A stretch of 64,000 nt of DNA, taken from contig NZ_JAELXS010000007.1 of the NCBI RefSeq assembly GCF_016427505.1, positions 1 to 64,000 on the forward strand. The letters run 5' to 3'. The notes under the pieces were generated by a model that made no database searches, was not told the DNA's origin, and worked only from the letters and a program-made list of their open reading frames with translations. The stretch comes from Sphingomonas mollis (GTDB lineage: Bacteria; Pseudomonadota; Alphaproteobacteria; Sphingomonadales; Sphingomonadaceae). Below are positions 24,975-34,465 of the stretch, piece after piece. The translations under genes and the position numbers were made by a program. How positions within the stretch are numbered: the first letter of the stretch is position 1; the number at the start of each line of letters is the position of its first letter.

Positions 24975-27900
24975 CCCCCCAGCACGCCTATCTCGCCGAA
25001 CACGGCATGTACCGCCCCGAATATGAGGGCGATGCCTGCGGCGTCGGCCTCGTCGCCGCCACCGATGGCCGGCCCTCGCGCCGCGTCGTGCAATCGGCGA
25101 TCGATGCGCTGAAGGCGGTGTGGCATCGCGGTGCGGTCGATGCCGATGGCAAGACCGGCGACGGCGCCGGCATCCATCTCGACCTGCCGCTACGCTTCTT
25201 CGACGATGCCATCGCCGCGTCGGGGCACAAGGTCCGGCCGAACCGGCTCGCCGTCGGCCAAATCTTCCTGCCGCGCACCGATCTGGGCGCGCAGGAGGAT
25301 TGCCGGACGATCGTCGAATCCGCGATCATCGAGGCGGGCTACACCATCTATGGCTGGCGTCAGGTGCCCGTCGATGTGTCCGTCATCGGTCAGAAGGCGC
25401 AGGCGACCCGGCCCGAAATCGAGCAGATCATGATCGCGGGGCCACTGCCCGACGAACAGGACGTCGCCGAGTTCGAGAAGAACCTGTATCTCGTGCGCCG
25501 CCGCATCGAAAAGCGGATCATCGCCGCGCAGATCCAGGGCTTCTACATCTGTTCGCTGTCGGCGCGCTCGATCGTGTACAAGGGCCTGTTCCTGGCCGAG
25601 AGCCTGTCGGTCTTCTACCCAGACCTGACCGACCAGCGGTTCGAAAGCCGCGTCGCGATCTTCCACCAGCGTTATTCCACCAACACCTTCCCGCAATGGT
25701 GGCTGGCGCAGCCGTTCCGTTGCCTGGCGCACAACGGCGAGATCAACACGATCCGCGGCAACAAGAACTGGATGCTCAGCCACGAGATCCGCATGGCCGG
25801 CATCGCGTTCGGCGACAATTCGGAGGACATCAAGCCGGTCATCCCCGCCGGCGCATCCGACACCGCCGCGCTGGACGCCGTGTTCGAGGCGATCTGCCGC
25901 TCCGGCCGCGACGCGCCGACCGCCAAGCTGATGCTGGTGCCCGAGGCATTGGACGAACGCGGCGACACGCCCGAGAGCCATGCGGCGATGTACCGCTATC
26001 TCGCCTCGGTGATGGAGCCGTGGGACGGCCCCGCCGCGCTCGCGATGACCGATGGCCGCTGGGCGGTCGCGGGCATGGACCGCAATGCACTCCGCCCGTT
26101 GCGCTATACCCGCACCAATGACGGCCTGCTGATCGTCGGGTCGGAAAGCGGCATGGTCGTCGTCCCCGAATCGACCATCATCGCCAAGGGCCGCCTCGGG
26201 CCGGGCCAGATGATCGCCGTCGATCTCGACGAAGGCGTCGTGCTGGAAGATCGCGCGGTGAAGGACCGGATCGCGAGCGAACAGGATTATGCCGCGATGA
26301 CCGGCGAATTCCTGACGCTGGCCGATCTGCCGCCCACCACCGTCGACGCGCTGCGCTTCCCGCGCCCCGAACTCGCGCGCCGTCAGGTCGCCGCCGGCCA
26401 GACGCTGGAGGACATGGAGCTGATCCTGTCGCCGATGGTCGAGGGCGGCAAGGAAGCGATCGGATCGATGGGTGACGACACGCCGCTCGCCGTCATTTCC
26501 GACAAGCCGCGCCTCATCAGCCAGTTCTTCCGCCAGAATTTCTCGCAGGTCACGAACCCGCCGATCGATTCCCTGCGCGAACGCCATGTGATGTCGCTGA
26601 AGACGCGCTTCGGCAACCTCGCCAACATCCTCGATGTCCGCGACCAGCGCGAACGCGTGCTGGTACTCGACTCGCCCGTGCTGACCGGCGCGCATTGGGA
26701 GCGGCTGAAGACCCATTTCGGCCGCGCCGCCGCCGAGATCGACTGCACGTTCGAGGCCGATGGCGGCCCCGAACGCCTGCGCGCCGCGATCCAGCGCATC
26801 CGCAACCAGGCCGAACAGGCGGTCCGCGAAGGCCGCTCCGAACTGTTTCTGACCGACGAGCATGTGTCCGAAGATCGCGTCGCCATCGCCGGCGTGCTGG
26901 CGGCGGCGGCGGTGCACACGCATCTCGTCCGCCGTGGTCTGCGCTCCTATGCGTCGATCAACGTGCGCAGTGCCGAATGCCTCGACACGCATTATTACGC
27001 GGTCCTGATCGGCGTCGGCGCGACCACCGTGAACGCCTATCTCGCCGAAGCCGCGATCGCCGATCGCCATGCCCGTGGTCTGTTCGGCCACTTCTCGATC
27101 GAGGAATGCCTGACCCGTCACCGCGTCGCGGTGGAAGAGGGGCTGCTCAAGATCATCTCGAAAATGGGCATCGCGGTCATCTCGTCCTACCGCGGCGGCT
27201 ATAATTTCGAAGCGGTCGGCCTGTCCCGCGCGCTGGTGAACGACCTGTTTCCGGGCATGCCCGCCAAGATCTCCGGCGAAGGCTACACCTCGCTGCATCT
27301 GTCGGCGATGATGCGCCACGATCTCGCCTTCGACAGCGCGGTCGCCACCCTGCCGATCGGCGGTTTCTATCGCCAGCGTGCGGATGGCGAGACGCATGCG
27401 TATTCGGCGCAGCTGATGCACCTGCTCCAGACGGCGGTCGCGACCGACAGCTATTCCAGCTATCTGCAATTCTCGCGCGGGGTCAGTGACCTGCCGCCCG
27501 TCTATCTGCGCGATCTGCTCCAGTTCAACTTCCCGGCAGAGGGCGTCGCGATCGATCAGGTCGAGGCGATCACCGAGATCCGCAAGCGCTTCGTCACCCC
27601 CGGCATGTCGCTCGGCGCGCTGTCGCCGGAGGCGCACGAGACGCTGGCGATCGCAATGAACCGCATCGGTGCAAAGGCCGTGTCGGGTGAAGGCGGCGAG
27701 GACACGATCCGCTTCAAGCCATACGCCAATGGCGACAACGGCAATTCCGGCGTCAAGCAGATCGCATCAGGCCGCTTCGGCGTCACCGCCGAATATCTCG
27801 GTGCGTGCGAGGAGATCGAGATCAAGGTCGCACAGGGTGCCAAGCCCGGTGAGGGCGGTCAGCTGCCCGGTTTCAAGGTGACCGAGTTCATCGCGAAGTT

Positions 27901-29479
27901 GCGCCACGCGACTCCCGGCGTCACGCTCATCTCGCCGCCGCCGCATCACGACATCTATTCGATCGAGGATCTGGCCCAGCTCATCTACGACTGCAAGCAG
28001 ATCAACCCGCGCGCCCGCGTCTGCGTGAAGCTCGTCAGCTCGGCGGGCATCGGCACCGTCGCGGCGGGCGTGGCGAAGGCGCATGCCGACGTCATCCTCG
28101 TCTCAGGCCATGTCGGCGGCACCGGCGCGTCCCCGCAGACGTCGATCAAATATGCCGGCACGCCGTGGGAAATGGGCCTGTCGGAGGTCAACCAGACGCT
28201 GACGCTGAACGGCCTGCGCGGTCGTATCCGCCTGCGCGCGGATGGCGGGCTGAAGACCGGCCGCGATATCGTCATCGCCGCCATCCTTGGGGCCGAGGAA
28301 TACGGCATCGGCACGCTGTCGCTGGTGGCGATGGGCTGCATCATGGTGCGCCAGTGCCACAGCAACACCTGCCCGGTCGGCGTCTGCGTGCAGGACGAGC
28401 GCCTGCGCGCCAAATTCACCGGCACGCCCGAAAAGGTCATCAACCTGATGACCTTCATCGCCGAAGAGGTGCGCGACATCCTCGCCCGGCTCGGCGTCAA
28501 ATCGCTCGACGACGTGATCGGCCGCACCGAACTGCTCCGTCAGGTCAGCCGCGGTGCCGAACATCTCGACGATCTCGATCTGAACCCCATCCTCGCCAAG
28601 GTCGATGCCACCGACGCGGAACGGCGCTTCAGCCTCGATACGTGGCGCAACGAGGTGCCCGACAGCCTCGATGCGCAGATCATCAAGGATGCCGCCGCCG
28701 TGTTCAGCCGTGGCGAAAAGATGCAGCTGACCTATTCGGTGCGCAACACGCACCGCGCGGTCGGCACGCGCCTGTCGTCGGAGATCACGAGCAAATTCGG
28801 CATGTCCGCGCTCGCCGATGGCCACGTCACCATCCGCCTGCGCGGCTCCGCCGGCCAGTCGCTCGGCGCCTTCCTGTGCAAGGGGATCACGCTGGAGGTG
28901 TTCGGCGATTCCAACGATTATGTCGGCAAGGGTCTGTCGGGCGGCGTCATCGTCGTGCGGCCGGCGGTGTCGTCACCACTGGCCAGCCAAGACAACACGA
29001 TCATCGGCAACACCGTGCTGTACGGCGCGACCAGCGGCCGGCTGTTCGCGGCGGGGCAGGCGGGCGAGCGCTTCGCCGTCCGCAACTCCGGCGCGCAGGT
29101 GGTGGTCGAGGGCTGCGGCGCGAACGGCTGCGAATATATGACCGGCGGTGTCGCGGTGGTGCTGGGCAAGGTCGGCGCGAATTTCGGCGCCGGCATGACT
29201 GGCGGCATGGCCTTCATCTACGATCCGGAAGGGCAGTTCGATCGCCGCGCCAACCCGGAGAACATCACCTGGCGGCGGCTCGGCTCGGCGCATTGGGAAG
29301 GCGTGCTGCACGATCTCGTTGCGGCGCATGCCAAGGCCACCGACAGCCGCTGGTCGAAGGGACTGCTCGACGATTGGGAGCGTGTCGCCGGCGATTTCTG
29401 GCAAGTCGTGCCCAAGGAAATGCTCACCCGTCTCGCCCACCCGCTGGACGACCAGATCGAACAGATCGCAGCCGAATAA
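24971..29479 (+). CDS. gltB: Glutamate synthase large (alpha) subunit
   Basis: The 1502-residue enzyme starts with a class II glutamine amidotransferase domain. Its catalytic cysteine is C23 (EGDACGVG), which implies removal of about 22 leading residues. A central domain, the FMN-binding synthase barrel (about 800-1200, with KPGEGGQLPGFKV and the 3Fe-4S cysteines in CIMVRQCHSNTCPVGVC) and a C-terminal beta-helix rich in glycine (GANFGAGMTGGMAF) complete the standard order. Length is normal. Glutamine is split in the first domain, ammonia is channelled to the barrel and joined to 2-oxoglutarate. It follows the HEPN gene with a 4-base overlap. Confidence 0.97.
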   Translation: MTPQHAYLAEHGMYRPEYEGDACGVGLVAATDGRPSRRVVQSAIDALKAVWHRGAVDADGKTGDGAGIHLDLPLRFFDDAIAASGHKVRPNRLAVGQIFLPRTDLGAQEDCRTIVESAIIEAGYTIYGWRQVPVDVSVIGQKAQATRPEIEQIMIAGPLPDEQDVAEFEKNLYLVRRRIEKRIIAAQIQGFYICSLSARSIVYKGLFLAESLSVFYPDLTDQRFESRVAIFHQRYSTNTFPQWWLAQPFRCLAHNGEINTIRGNKNWMLSHEIRMAGIAFGDNSEDIKPVIPAGASDTAALDAVFEAICRSGRDAPTAKLMLVPEALDERGDTPESHAAMYRYLASVMEPWDGPAALAMTDGRWAVAGMDRNALRPLRYTRTNDGLLIVGSESGMVVVPESTIIAKGRLGPGQMIAVDLDEGVVLEDRAVKDRIASEQDYAAMTGEFLTLADLPPTTVDALRFPRPELARRQVAAGQTLEDMELILSPMVEGGKEAIGSMGDDTPLAVISDKPRLISQFFRQNFSQVTNPPIDSLRERHVMSLKTRFGNLANILDVRDQRERVLVLDSPVLTGAHWERLKTHFGRAAAEIDCTFEADGGPERLRAAIQRIRNQAEQAVREGRSELFLTDEHVSEDRVAIAGVLAAAAVHTHLVRRGLRSYASINVRSAECLDTHYYAVLIGVGATTVNAYLAEAAIADRHARGLFGHFSIEECLTRHRVAVEEGLLKIISKMGIAVISSYRGGYNFEAVGLSRALVNDLFPGMPAKISGEGYTSLHLSAMMRHDLAFDSAVATLPIGGFYRQRADGETHAYSAQLMHLLQTAVATDSYSSYLQFSRGVSDLPPVYLRDLLQFNFPAEGVAIDQVEAITEIRKRFVTPGMSLGALSPEAHETLAIAMNRIGAKAVSGEGGEDTIRFKPYANGDNGNSGVKQIASGRFGVTAEYLGACEEIEIKVAQGAKPGEGGQLPGFKVTEFIAKLRHATPGVTLISPPPHHDIYSIEDLAQLIYDCKQINPRARVCVKLVSSAGIGTVAAGVAKAHADVILVSGHVGGTGASPQTSIKYAGTPWEMGLSEVNQTLTLNGLRGRIRLRADGGLKTGRDIVIAAILGAEEYGIGTLSLVAMGCIMVRQCHSNTCPVGVCVQDERLRAKFTGTPEKVINLMTFIAEEVRDILARLGVKSLDDVIGRTELLRQVSRGAEHLDDLDLNPILAKVDATDAERRFSLDTWRNEVPDSLDAQIIKDAAAVFSRGEKMQLTYSVRNTHRAVGTRLSSEITSKFGMSALADGHVTIRLRGSAGQSLGAFLCKGITLEVFGDSNDYVGKGLSGGVIVVRPAVSSPLASQDNTIIGNTVLYGATSGRLFAAGQAGERFAVRNSGAQVVVEGCGANGCEYMTGGVAVVLGKVGANFGAGMTGGMAFIYDPEGQFDRRANPENITWRRLGSAHWEGVLHDLVAAHAKATDSRWSKGLLDDWERVAGDFWQVVPKEMLTRLAHPLDDQIEQIAAE

Positions 29480-29481
29480 AT

Positions 29482-29517
29482 CCTCCCCGGCACGGGGAGG
29501 TGCAGTCCGCAGGACTG
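29482..29517. repeat. Double hairpin just after gltB
   Basis: CCTCCCCG-gca-CGGGGAGG (29482-29500) and CAGTCC-gca-GGACTG (29503-29517) are perfect stems directly after the gltB stop. They resemble intergenic palindromic units of sphingomonads and may shield or terminate the mRNA end. A G-run follows instead of a U-tract. Confidence 0.55.
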
Positions 29518-29571
29518 ACGGAGGGGGGGGCATCGACCACAGGTCTAGCTTGTGACGACCTCACCCCGATC

Positions 29572-29601
29572 CGTCATTGCTTCGCTATGCTCGCAATGAC
29601 G
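29572..29601. repeat. Dispersed palindrome, CGTCATTGC family, copy 1
   Basis: CGTCATTGC and GCAATGACG enclose TTCGCTATGCTC. The same core recurs in a longer form at 54883-54959, so it is a dispersed family. Confidence 0.65.
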
Positions 29602-29631
29602 ATGGTTGATATAACGCCTAGAGCCGTTCTC

Positions 29632-29754
29632 GATCACATCTGTTCACCCTCACCTTTCGCCGCCTTCGGCGTCTCTCCCTCTCCCGATGGGAGAGGGAAG
29701 GGGCCCGCCCGGCGCAGCCGGGTGGGAAGGGTGAGGGTGAACAGATGTTGATCG
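29632..29754. repeat. Dispersed CCCTCACC...CCCTCTCCC element, copy 1 (inverted pair)
   Basis: TGTTCACCCTCACC (29641-29654) is matched by its reverse complement at 29730-29743, and the outer flanks also pair imperfectly. Inside are two smaller hairpins, one built on CCCTCTCCC/GGGAGAGGG. Related single-arm copies occur at 39043-39101 and 51507-51563. It sits between convergent gltB and the membrane hydrolase gene. Confidence 0.7.
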
Positions 29755-29764
29755 AGCACGACCC

Positions 29765-30319
29765 CTAGCTGCTGGCGATCCCCCGCCGCCGCACCAGCGC
29801 CCACCCCGTGCCGCCATACACCAGCAGCGCCGGCCACCCGCCATCGGTGACGAACAGATACGCCGCCCCGATCACCGCCACGACGATCAGGATCACCAGC
29901 GTTACGCCCGCGCTCGCCATCCGCCGCAACAACAGCGCCCCGATCGCCAGCGCCGCGACCGCATTCACCGCCAGCCACGCCCATGATCCGCCGCGCCCGA
30001 TCGACCCGACGCCCGGCAGCTTCACCGTCGCGAACCCGCGCATCCCGTTCGGAAACACGTCCGCCGAAAGATGTAGCCCGATCCCCAATGCCAGCCCCGC
30101 CGCCACCGGCCGCCATCGCGGCGACCACAGCGCAAGCAACACCGGCAGCACGCCATGCGTCAGCCCGCTGCGATGGCCCAGGTCCAGCGCCATATCCCAA
30201 TCGGGCAACGTCGTCCCCGCCAACGCCGCCATCGGCACCGCCGCCAGCGCCAGCGGCGGCCAGCGATCCGCCAGCGCGACCAGCGCCATCGCGGCGAACA
30301 GGAACAACAGCGCGTCCAT
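29765..30319 (-). CDS. Membrane-bound metal-dependent hydrolase-like protein (YdjM type)
   Basis: About 184 residues with several hydrophobic helices. Conserved-looking polar motifs TLPDWDMALDLGHRSGLTHG and GIGLHLSADVFPNG carry the aspartates and histidines typical of the YdjM/DUF457-like putative hydrolases. Function in this group is unknown. The start is uncertain: this ATG opens directly into the first helix, while the frame continues to 30433 with a charged, less likely N-terminus. Converges on gltB across a repeat-rich gap. Confidence 0.6.
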   Translation of the reverse strand: MDALLFLFAAMALVALADRWPPLALAAVPMAALAGTTLPDWDMALDLGHRSGLTHGVLPVLLALWSPRWRPVAAGLALGIGLHLSADVFPNGMRGFATVKLPGVGSIGRGGSWAWLAVNAVAALAIGALLLRRMASAGVTLVILIVVAVIGAAYLFVTDGGWPALLVYGGTGWALVRRRGIASS

Positions 30320-30756
30320 CGGCGTGAATCTCGGTTCCCATGGATCGATACCGGCGTGGACGACGGTCTGAGCGGGAACGGTCCGTATGCCGGGCTTTCC
30401 ACAGCCGCAATACGCGCTATCGGTCGCCACCACGAAGGCGATGTCGCTCGTCGCCGTGTTGCAAACCGGCCACCGTCAGCAAACAAATGTCCAACAGGTA
30501 TGATCAAGGCCGACATGGCCCTGTCCTACACGACCTGTCGATCGTATCCTCGTGGCGCTGTTTCTCATGTCGCATCGACGCCTGCGGTTCTAAGCGCGAG
30601 GACATCCGTCATCACGCCTGAGTGACTTTCATGCCGCCACGGTCGGTCATGTCAGAAAAATGCATCGTCTGGGTGCGAAGCAGTGTGAAGTTCCATTCGC
30701 AATAAGCACTACCACTGCCCTTCCGCCGACACGTCGGGACGGCTAACACCGTGACC
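30320..30756. other. Gene-free stretch before fzlA
   Basis: About 437 bases between the leftward membrane hydrolase and the rightward fzlA-like gene. It is less GC-rich near 30480-30720 and must carry the divergent promoters. I see no convincing small gene, RNA gene or strong hairpin in it; part may belong to a longer hydrolase N-terminus. Confidence 0.4.
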
Positions 30757-31428
30757 ATGTGGCAACTGTATCAATTCCCGATTTGTCCCTTCAGCCGCAA
30801 GGTGCGCCTGTTGCTGGGCGAAAAGGGGGTCGGCTACGAACTCGTCCGCGAATCCCCCTGGGTCCGGCGGGACGAATTCGTCGACATGAATCCCGCCGCG
30901 CAGACGCCGGTGATGGTCGATCCGGCCCGCAACACGCTGTTGATCGATTCGATGGCGATCTGCGAGTATTTCGAGGAGACGGTCGAAAAGGCGGCGATGA
31001 TCAACGGCACCGCCGCCAACCGCGCCGAAATCCGCCGGCTGGTGACGTGGTTCGACACGCATTTCTATCGCGACGTCACCGGGCCGCTGCTCCACGAACG
31101 CATGGTCAAGCGCATCGCCCAGCGCGCCACGCCTGATGCACGGGCACTGCGGGAGGCGATGAAGGCGGCGGTCGGGCATCTCGATTACACCGACTATCTG
31201 CTCGATCATCGCCAATGGCTGGGCGGCGCGACCATGAGCCTCGCCGATCTGACTGCCGCCGCGCAGATCTCGGTCGCCGACTATCTCGGCGGCATCGACT
31301 GGAAGGGCCACGACCAGACCGCGCGCTGGTATCGCGGGCTGAAGAGCCGGCCCACCTTCCGTCCGCTCCTGTCCGAACGGATGGAGATGATCGGGCCGCC
31401 CGCGCACTACGACAATCTGGATTTCTGA
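30757..31428 (+). CDS. fzlA: GST-fold FtsZ-binding division protein FzlA
   Basis: The 223-residue protein has a glutathione-transferase fold: a thioredoxin-like N-terminus ([19 protein letters not shown]) and a helical C-terminal domain. It carries the alphaproteobacterial FzlA tail ending [10 protein letters not shown]. FzlA in Caulobacter binds FtsZ filaments, curves them and links FtsZ to septal wall synthesis; it does not act as a typical GST. ATG 30757 is used; GTG 30751 (adding 2 residues) is equally possible. Its stop overlaps the csaA start by one base (TGATG). The name rests on the tail motif and overall similarity. Confidence 0.75.
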   Translation: MWQLYQFPICPFSRKVRLLLGEKGVGYELVRESPWVRRDEFVDMNPAAQTPVMVDPARNTLLIDSMAICEYFEETVEKAAMINGTAANRAEIRRLVTWFDTHFYRDVTGPLLHERMVKRIAQRATPDARALREAMKAAVGHLDYTDYLLDHRQWLGGATMSLADLTAAAQISVADYLGGIDWKGHDQTARWYRGLKSRPTFRPLLSERMEMIGPPAHYDNLDF

Positions 31429-31766
31429 TGGACGTGATCGATTACGACGACTTCCTGAAGGTCGACATCCGCGTCGGCACGATCGTCGCCGCCGAACCCT
31501 TTCCGGAAGCGCGCAAACCCGCGATCAAGCTGACGATCGACTTCGGCGCGGAGATCGGCCGCAAGCGGTCGTCCGCCCAGATCACCGAACACTATACGCC
31601 CGACACACTGGTCGGCCGTCAGGTCGCGGCGGTCGTCAATTTCCCGCCGCGCCAGATCGGGCCAATGATGTCCGAAGTGCTGACGCTCGGCTTTCCCGAC
31701 GCCGACGGCAAGGTCGTACTAATCGGCCCCGGCCAGCCGGTGCCCGACGGCGGCCGGCTGTTCTGA
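31428..31766 (+). CDS. csaA: CsaA-type tRNA-binding/chaperone-like protein
   Basis: The 112-residue single-domain OB-fold protein carries the tRNA-binding signature [20 protein letters not shown] and ends with [17 protein letters not shown], as in CsaA homologues and the C-terminal domain of methionyl-tRNA synthetase. CsaA of Bacillus has export-chaperone activity; the role in alphaproteobacteria is less certain. It is coupled to fzlA by a one-base stop/start overlap and converges on pepN with a gap of 7 bases. Confidence 0.88.
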   Translation: MDVIDYDDFLKVDIRVGTIVAAEPFPEARKPAIKLTIDFGAEIGRKRSSAQITEHYTPDTLVGRQVAAVVNFPPRQIGPMMSEVLTLGFPDADGKVVLIGPGQPVPDGGRLF

Positions 31767-31773
31767 CGATCGC

Positions 31774-34371
31774 CTAGGCCTCCAGGCTCTTCGACGCCTG
31801 TTCGAACAGGTCGCGCGACAGGCCGGGGGTGGCGACGATCCGCTCCAGTTCCGCCCGCATCAGCGCCGCGCGACCCTGATCGAACCGGCGCCAGCGGCCG
31901 AGCGGCGGCAACAGCTTGGCCGCGGTCTGCGGGTTCAACTGGTCGAGTGCGATCAACTGATCGGCCAGGAAGCGATAACCGGCCCCGTCCGCCTGATGGA
32001 ACGCCCGCTGGTTCACGCCGAACGCGCCGATCAGGCTGCGCGCCCGGTTGGGGTTCGCCAGCGAAAAGTCGGCATGCGCCGCCAGCCGCGTCACCACCGC
32101 CGCGGTATCGTCCCGCGTCGCCAGCGCCTGTGTCTGGAACCACTTGTCCAGCACCAGCGCATTGTCGGCATAGCGGGCATAGAACAGGTCGAGCGCCGCC
32201 TGCCGCTCCTCCGCGTCGCCGTTGACCAGCGTGGTCAGCGCCGCCTGCCGATCGGTCATGTTGTCCGCCGCCCGGAACTGCTCAAAAGCGAGGGCCGCGA
32301 CATCGGCGGCATCGGTCGCCGCCAGATAGCCGAGCGCCACGTTGCGCAACCGCCGCTTGCCCTTTTCGGTCGGCGAATAGACGTAGGGCACCGCCGGTGC
32401 GCGGTCGTAGGCGAGCCGCCAGCGGTCCTGCAACTGTACGCCGATGTCGCGACGCAAGGCCTCCCGCGCCCGGAAGATCGCATCCGGATCGACCAGCGCC
32501 AATTGATCGCCGACGAACGCGTCGGACGGCAGCAGCACCGCCTCCGCTACGAAGGCGGCATCGAGATCGGGATCGTCCAGCGTGTGGGCGACCGCCGCGA
32601 TCACCGCGTCATGGTCCGCCCGTCCCTCGATCGCGCCGGCGACCAGCGTGTCGAGCATCAGTTGTTGCATCGCCTCGTACCGGGCGAAGGGATCGTCGTC
32701 ATGCGCGCTGAGGAAGGCGAGGTCGGCGGCGCTGCGGTCGCTCTCGACGATCACGGGGGCGGAGAAGCCGCGGTTGATCGAGAGTACGGGCCGCTCGGTC
32801 ACGCCCTCGAACACCAGGGTCTCGTCGGCATCGCTGAGCAGGATCAGACGCTCGTCGGTCAACGGCGTGGCGGTCTCCGCCCCGAACAACCGGACCTTCA
32901 GCGGCAGCACCATCGGCCGCTTGGTCGGTTGTCCGGGCGTCGGCGGTACGCGCTGCGCCAGCCGCAGCGTCGCGCGGCCGCCACCGGCGACATGGTCGAT
33001 GCTGGCCGACACGCGCGGCGTGCCCGCCTGTCCGTACCACAGGCGGAACTGCGACAGGTCGGCGCCGCTCGCCTCCTCCATGCAGGCGACGAAATCCTCG
33101 CAGGTCGCGGCCGTGCCGTCGAAACGGTCGAAATACAGATCGGTGGCGGCGCGAAAGGCGGCGGGGCCGAGGATCGTCGCCATCATGCGGATCAGCTCGG
33201 CACCCTTGTTATAGATGGTGGCGGTGTAGAAGTTGCTGATCTCCTGATACGCATCGGGGCGTACCGGATGCGACAGCGGGCCGGCGTCTTCGGGAAACTG
33301 GGCGGCGCGGAGCGAGCGGACATCCTCGATCCGCTTGACCGCGGCCGATCCCTGATCGGCAGAGAAGCCCTGATCGCGATAGACGGTGAAGCCTTCCTTC
33401 AGCGACAGTTGGAACCAGTCGCGGCAGGTGATGCGATTGCCCGACCAGTTGTGGAAATACTCGTGCGCGACGACCGCGGCGATGCCGTCATAATCATGGT
33501 CGGTCGCGGTATCGGCATCGGCGAGGATATAGCGGCTGTTGAAGATGTTCAGCCCCTTGTTCTCCATCGCGCCGAAGTTGAAATCGTCGACCGCGACGAT
33601 GTTGAACACATCGAGATCGTACTCACGGCCATAGACGCGCTCGTCCCACGCCATCGACAGCTTCAGCGCATGGAGCGCATGGTCGGTCTTGGCGAGATCG
33701 GCGGCACGGACCCAGATGCCGAGCGCGACCTCGCGGCCCGATCGGGTGGTGAAGGTGCCACGATTGACCGCCAGATCGCCCGCGACCAGCGCGAACAGAT
33801 AGGAAGGCTTGGGAAACGGGTCGTTCCATTCCGCCCAGTGCCGGCCACCATCCAGATCGCCCGTCGCGATCGGATCGCCGTTCGCCAGCAGCACCGGATA
33901 GCGCGCCTTGTCCGCCGTCATCCGCACGGCATAGCGGCTGAGGACGTCGGGCCGGTCGGGGAAGTATGTGATGCGGCGAAAGCCCTCCGCCTCGCACTGC
34001 GTGCACAGATTGCCGCCGCTGGCGTACAGTCCCATCAACTGCGTGTTGCGATCGGGTGCGATCTCGACCTCGGTTTCGACACGGTGCTGGCCGCCGCTCA
34101 GCGGGATCACCAGCTGCTCGCCTTCCAGCCGCCAGTCGTCGATCGCGATGCCGTCAACCGTCACCGAGAGCGGCGTCTGGCCGGCGCCGTCCAAGCGCAG
34201 CGGTTCGCCATGATCGCCGTTGCGCGTCACCGACAGGATCGCGTGGACGCGTGTCGCATGGGCATCCAGATCGAATACCAGCCGCGTTTCCGGCACCAGC
34301 CATGCCGGTGGCCGATAGTCTTCGCGCAGGATGACGACCGGGGGCTGGGCGAGGCTGTGCTGGATATCCAT
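31774..34371 (-). CDS. pepN: Aminopeptidase N
   Basis: The 865-residue M1-family zinc aminopeptidase removes N-terminal residues from peptides in the cytoplasm. The N-terminal beta saddle is followed by the GAMEN exopeptidase motif (267-271), the zinc site HEYFH (303-307) with third ligand E326 in LKEGFTV, and a large helical C-terminal domain (about 540-865). Length agrees with the E. coli-type enzyme (870). The start MDIQHSLAQPPV is chosen because the fold begins there; the frame stays open upstream across the neighbouring promoter region. Confidence 0.95.
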   Translation of the reverse strand: MDIQHSLAQPPVVILREDYRPPAWLVPETRLVFDLDAHATRVHAILSVTRNGDHGEPLRLDGAGQTPLSVTVDGIAIDDWRLEGEQLVIPLSGGQHRVETEVEIAPDRNTQLMGLYASGGNLCTQCEAEGFRRITYFPDRPDVLSRYAVRMTADKARYPVLLANGDPIATGDLDGGRHWAEWNDPFPKPSYLFALVAGDLAVNRGTFTTRSGREVALGIWVRAADLAKTDHALHALKLSMAWDERVYGREYDLDVFNIVAVDDFNFGAMENKGLNIFNSRYILADADTATDHDYDGIAAVVAHEYFHNWSGNRITCRDWFQLSLKEGFTVYRDQGFSADQGSAAVKRIEDVRSLRAAQFPEDAGPLSHPVRPDAYQEISNFYTATIYNKGAELIRMMATILGPAAFRAATDLYFDRFDGTAATCEDFVACMEEASGADLSQFRLWYGQAGTPRVSASIDHVAGGGRATLRLAQRVPPTPGQPTKRPMVLPLKVRLFGAETATPLTDERLILLSDADETLVFEGVTERPVLSINRGFSAPVIVESDRSAADLAFLSAHDDDPFARYEAMQQLMLDTLVAGAIEGRADHDAVIAAVAHTLDDPDLDAAFVAEAVLLPSDAFVGDQLALVDPDAIFRAREALRRDIGVQLQDRWRLAYDRAPAVPYVYSPTEKGKRRLRNVALGYLAATDAADVAALAFEQFRAADNMTDRQAALTTLVNGDAEERQAALDLFYARYADNALVLDKWFQTQALATRDDTAAVVTRLAAHADFSLANPNRARSLIGAFGVNQRAFHQADGAGYRFLADQLIALDQLNPQTAAKLLPPLGRWRRFDQGRAALMRAELERIVATPGLSRDLFEQASKSLEA

Positions 34372-34465
34372 CGCATCAATATAGACGACGATGGCGGGCG
34401 TTCCACCGACTTCGCGCGTTGGGCGCGGCGTGATAGCAGCGCGTGGAGAATCAAGGACCTTGTCG

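Noticed and set aside
25190..27637. Minus-strand open frame of about 815 codons opposite gltB
   Set aside because: Antisense shadow of gltB; no domain, biased composition, no promoter.
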